Made by a program: the position numbers and the translations under genes. Shown piece after piece: positions 62,317 through 64,000 of a stretch of DNA of 64,000 nucleotides (positions are counted from its first letter, which is position 1; every line of letters begins with the position of its first letter). The stretch is from DASVBE01 sp963770375. GTDB lineage: Bacteria; Actinomycetota; Actinomycetes; Streptosporangiales; Streptosporangiaceae. The stretch covers positions 1 to 64,000 of the forward strand of contig CAVYPM010000029.1 in the NCBI GenBank assembly GCA_963770375.1, given 5' to 3'. The notes beneath the pieces are model-generated. The model did no database searches. It had not been told where the DNA came from and worked only from the letters and a program-made list of their open reading frames with translations.

Positions 62317-63161
62317 TGCCGCGCAGCGGGCTGGCCCGGGTGGCGCCGCTCTTGCGGGCGCCGCGGTACGAGGTGTTCCCCGGGGCCGGCACCGAGCAGG
62401 CAGTTCTGGAGTGGGTGCCCCGCGAGCTGACCGTGACCGTGACCGCGTCGCCGGCCCGCGGCCTGGAGCCGACCCTCGACCTGGCCACGTCCCTGGCCGG
62501 GCACGGCTACACGGCCGTGCCGCACGTGACCGCGCGGCTGGTCCGCGACGACGCGCACCTGGCCGACATCGTGGCCCGGCTGACCGCGGCCGGGATCAGC
62601 GACATCTTCGTCCCGGGTGGGGACGCTGACCCGCCGGCCGGGCGGTTCCACAGCGCGCTCGAGCTGCTCGAGCAACTGGCCGAGATGGGCCGCCCGTTCG
62701 CCCGGGTGGGCATCACCGGCTACCCGGAGAGCCACCCGAAGATCGACGACGACATCACTATCCAGTCCATGTGGGACAAGCGGCGGCACGCGGCCTACCT
62801 GGTCAGCAACCTCTGCTTCGACCCGGCCACGCTGCGCCGGTGGATCACCAGGGTCCGGGCCCGCGGGGTCACATTGCCGCTGCTTGTGGGCCTGGCCGGC
62901 CCGGTGGACCGGGCCCGGCTGCTCAGGATGGCGGCGGTGGCCGGGGTGAGCGAGTCGGCCCGGTTCCTGGCCGGGCACACCGAGTGGTTCCTCCGGCTCG
63001 GTGTGCCCGGCGGCTACAGCCCGCAGCGGCTGCTGGACCGGGTCAGCGGTACGCTCACCGACCCGGCCGCAGCCGTCGAGGGACTGCATATCTTCACGTT
63101 CAACCAGCTCCGGCAGACCGAGGAGTGGCGCAGGCAGATGCTGGCGCTCACCCCGGCCTGA
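62313..63161 (+). CDS. Methylenetetrahydrofolate reductase-like protein (MetF family)
   Basis: 282 residues in the MTHFR barrel: VTVTASPARGLEPTLDLATS, GYTAVPHVTARLVRDDAHLA, ISDIFVPGGDADPPAGRFHS, ARVGITGYPESHPKIDDDIT and AAYLVSNLCFDPATLRRWIT. HVTARL, PGGD and the YPESHP strand are the usual folate and FAD contacts. It should oxidise the methyl-THF made by the upstream transferase to methylene-THF, connecting demethylation to one-carbon and serine metabolism. Primary MetF enzymes are similar in length, so a housekeeping copy is probably elsewhere and this one is dedicated. ATG 62313 overlaps the DUF1638 stop. Confidence 0.85.
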   Translation: MMPRSGLARVAPLLRAPRYEVFPGAGTEQAVLEWVPRELTVTVTASPARGLEPTLDLATSLAGHGYTAVPHVTARLVRDDAHLADIVARLTAAGISDIFVPGGDADPPAGRFHSALELLEQLAEMGRPFARVGITGYPESHPKIDDDITIQSMWDKRRHAAYLVSNLCFDPATLRRWITRVRARGVTLPLLVGLAGPVDRARLLRMAAVAGVSESARFLAGHTEWFLRLGVPGGYSPQRLLDRVSGTLTDPAAAVEGLHIFTFNQLRQTEEWRRQMLALTPA

Positions 63162-63166
63162 CCCCC

Positions 63167-63236
63167 GTGTTTACGGTGCCGTGTTTACGGTGCCGTGGTT
63201 ACGGTGCCGTGGTTACGGCGCCTCGGTTGCGGCCGC
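63167..63236. repeat. 14-bp tandem repeats after the methyl-transfer operon
   Basis: The unit GTG(T/G)TTACGGTGCC is at 63167, 63181, 63195 and 63209, with a degenerate fifth copy. It begins six bases after the MetF-like stop. No coding role or hairpin is evident; it may simply be a minisatellite at the end of the operon. Confidence 0.7.
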
Positions 63237-63471
63237 GCGGGCCGCGGCTCCCTGATCAATGTTTGCTTGCCTGTTCCGGCATGCCAGCCGTGTCATCCCC
63301 GTGTCTCCTTGCCTATCGGTTGGTTGGTCCTGGCATGGCCGGCTAGCGGCGCGGCAGGTTGAGGGCGTACGCCAGCCGCTCTATGGCAGGCCGGCGCACT
63401 GCTCCGCCGTGGAATGGCGAAGCGTAGCAGGACCCGGGGCCATCCGGGCCCTGCTCGTCAGCGGCGGCCGC

Positions 63472-63843
63472 TCAGACGGTGCTGGCCGCGGTCGCGTCAG
63501 ACGACTCGATGTCCTTGAAGAACCGGCGGTGCACCCGCAAATACTCGCTGCCGACCGGAATCTGGTGCCACAGGCCGGTGCCCGAGCCCAGCCGGGTGGA
63601 CCGCGGCAGCTCGGTGACGACGCCCTTGGCCTTCGCCATGCTGAACTTGCCCGCGTCCAGGACCAGGATGCGGTCCGGCGTGACCACGAAGATCCGGTAC
63701 CGGTTCAGGCCCAGGAAGAAGAAGATCCCGCCGAGCGCGGCCAGGAACTGGCTGGCCGTCTGGCCGGCGAAGATGGCCTGCACCGGCTCGCCCGGGCGCA
63801 TGTACGGGGCGGCCGACGCCGCCATCTTGTCGCGAAGCGCCAT
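63472..63843 (-). CDS. PH-like-domain protein with one membrane segment
   Basis: 123 residues from ATG 63841-63843 with GGAGGA seven bases upstream. An N-terminal helix (ALRDKMAASAAPYMRPGEPV), a hydrophobic loop (FLAALGGIFFFLGLNRY) and a PH-like/bPH strand pattern (RIFVVTPDRILVLDAGKFSM, VVTELPRSTRLGSGTGLWHQ, YLRVHRRFFKDI) can be seen. bPH-type proteins are short membrane-linked proteins of unknown role in actinomycetes. It is convergent with the methyl-transfer operon and not part of it. Nothing recognisable lies between its start and the window end. Confidence 0.7.
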   Translation of the reverse strand: MALRDKMAASAAPYMRPGEPVQAIFAGQTASQFLAALGGIFFFLGLNRYRIFVVTPDRILVLDAGKFSMAKAKGVVTELPRSTRLGSGTGLWHQIPVGSEYLRVHRRFFKDIESSDATAASTV

Positions 63844-64000
63844 GGCTTCCTCCTTGGAGGGATAAGGCATTGCGGCAGCAATCCCCCGGCCGGAAACGCG
63901 CATGGCAAATAAGGCCGCTTGTCTGGCACTTTCCGCGGTTCATATTCGCAGAACCGCGGCTGACCACCCGGCGGCCGCTCTGCCCGGAATCTGTGCAGGG

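Overview
The window is best read as two different genomes joined at about position 20,270. Positions 1 to ~20,270 are moderately GC-rich, full of Tat and Sec signal peptides, and rich in solute-receptor and catabolic genes typical of Alphaproteobacteria (Bradyrhizobium-like is my best guess, not proven). Positions ~20,290 to 64,000 have much higher GC, many GTG starts, a mycothiol-dependent dehydrogenase and long Ala/Gly/Pro-rich proteins, which point to an actinomycete. The genes on both sides of the seam are cut within it, so a chimeric assembly is more likely than transfer. Indel-type frameshifts are dense in the first 20 kb and sporadic afterwards, so many broken genes may be sequencing artefacts. 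I give the span of each reconstructed gene and say where the frame changes.

Proteobacterial part (1-20.27 kb). It opens with a 5'-truncated GntR/FCD regulator. Then come two sets of molybdenum hydroxylase subunits (IorB/IorA type) on the minus strand and two copies of a module pairing a Bug/TctC periplasmic receptor with a D-2-hydroxyacid dehydrogenase. Between and after these lie an NTF2-like protein, an enolase-superfamily enzyme, a VOC protein, an acyl-CoA-dehydrogenase-fold flavin oxygenase preceded by a nested palindrome, a MarR regulator and a third Bug receptor. Next is a NitT/TauT-type ABC transporter (binding protein, permease, ATPase) followed by an isochorismatase-like hydrolase and a polysaccharide-deacetylase-fold hydrolase. 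Together this looks like a catabolic island, plausibly for an N-heteroaromatic or related acid; the substrate cannot be read from the sequence.

Actinobacterial accessory part (20.3-27.7 kb). After a truncated membrane-anchored hypothetical gene and a STAS-domain gene there is a run of decayed genes (VOC, proC fragment). A tRNA-Thr(GGU)-targeted integrative region spans 22,886 to 27,652: a perfect 41-bp direct repeat of the tRNA 3' half, an internal third partial copy, two ~145-bp copies of the integrase-side attachment arm, a frameshifted tyrosine recombinase, GNAT, cupin and ACT-domain genes, and an oxidoreductase remnant.

Actinobacterial core-like part (27.7-54 kb). It holds an alpha/beta hydrolase, a Pro/Thr-repeat surface protein, a ~1,830-residue low-complexity single-pass membrane protein with internal tandem repeats, and a decayed DinB gene. 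These are followed by an S-(hydroxymethyl)mycothiol-dehydrogenase-like gene coupled to a sulfotransferase-like gene and a class IV aminotransferase, redox enzymes, methyltransferases, an MFS exporter, a translationally coupled membrane protein/XRE/oxidoreductase trio behind a palindrome, a PAC2 protein, carbonic anhydrase, an AraC regulator and a stand-alone MetE-like protein.

The most interesting locus is 55.8-63.2 kb: a divergent cluster with an MttB-family methyltransferase on one side and, on the other, an IclR regulator, a corrinoid protein, a methyl-THF:corrinoid methyltransferase, a corrinoid reductive activator, a DUF1638 protein and a MetF-like reductase. This is a complete methyl-transfer route from a methylated amine (or similar donor) to tetrahydrofolate, in an apparently aerobic actinomycete, with two palindromes in the divergent promoter.
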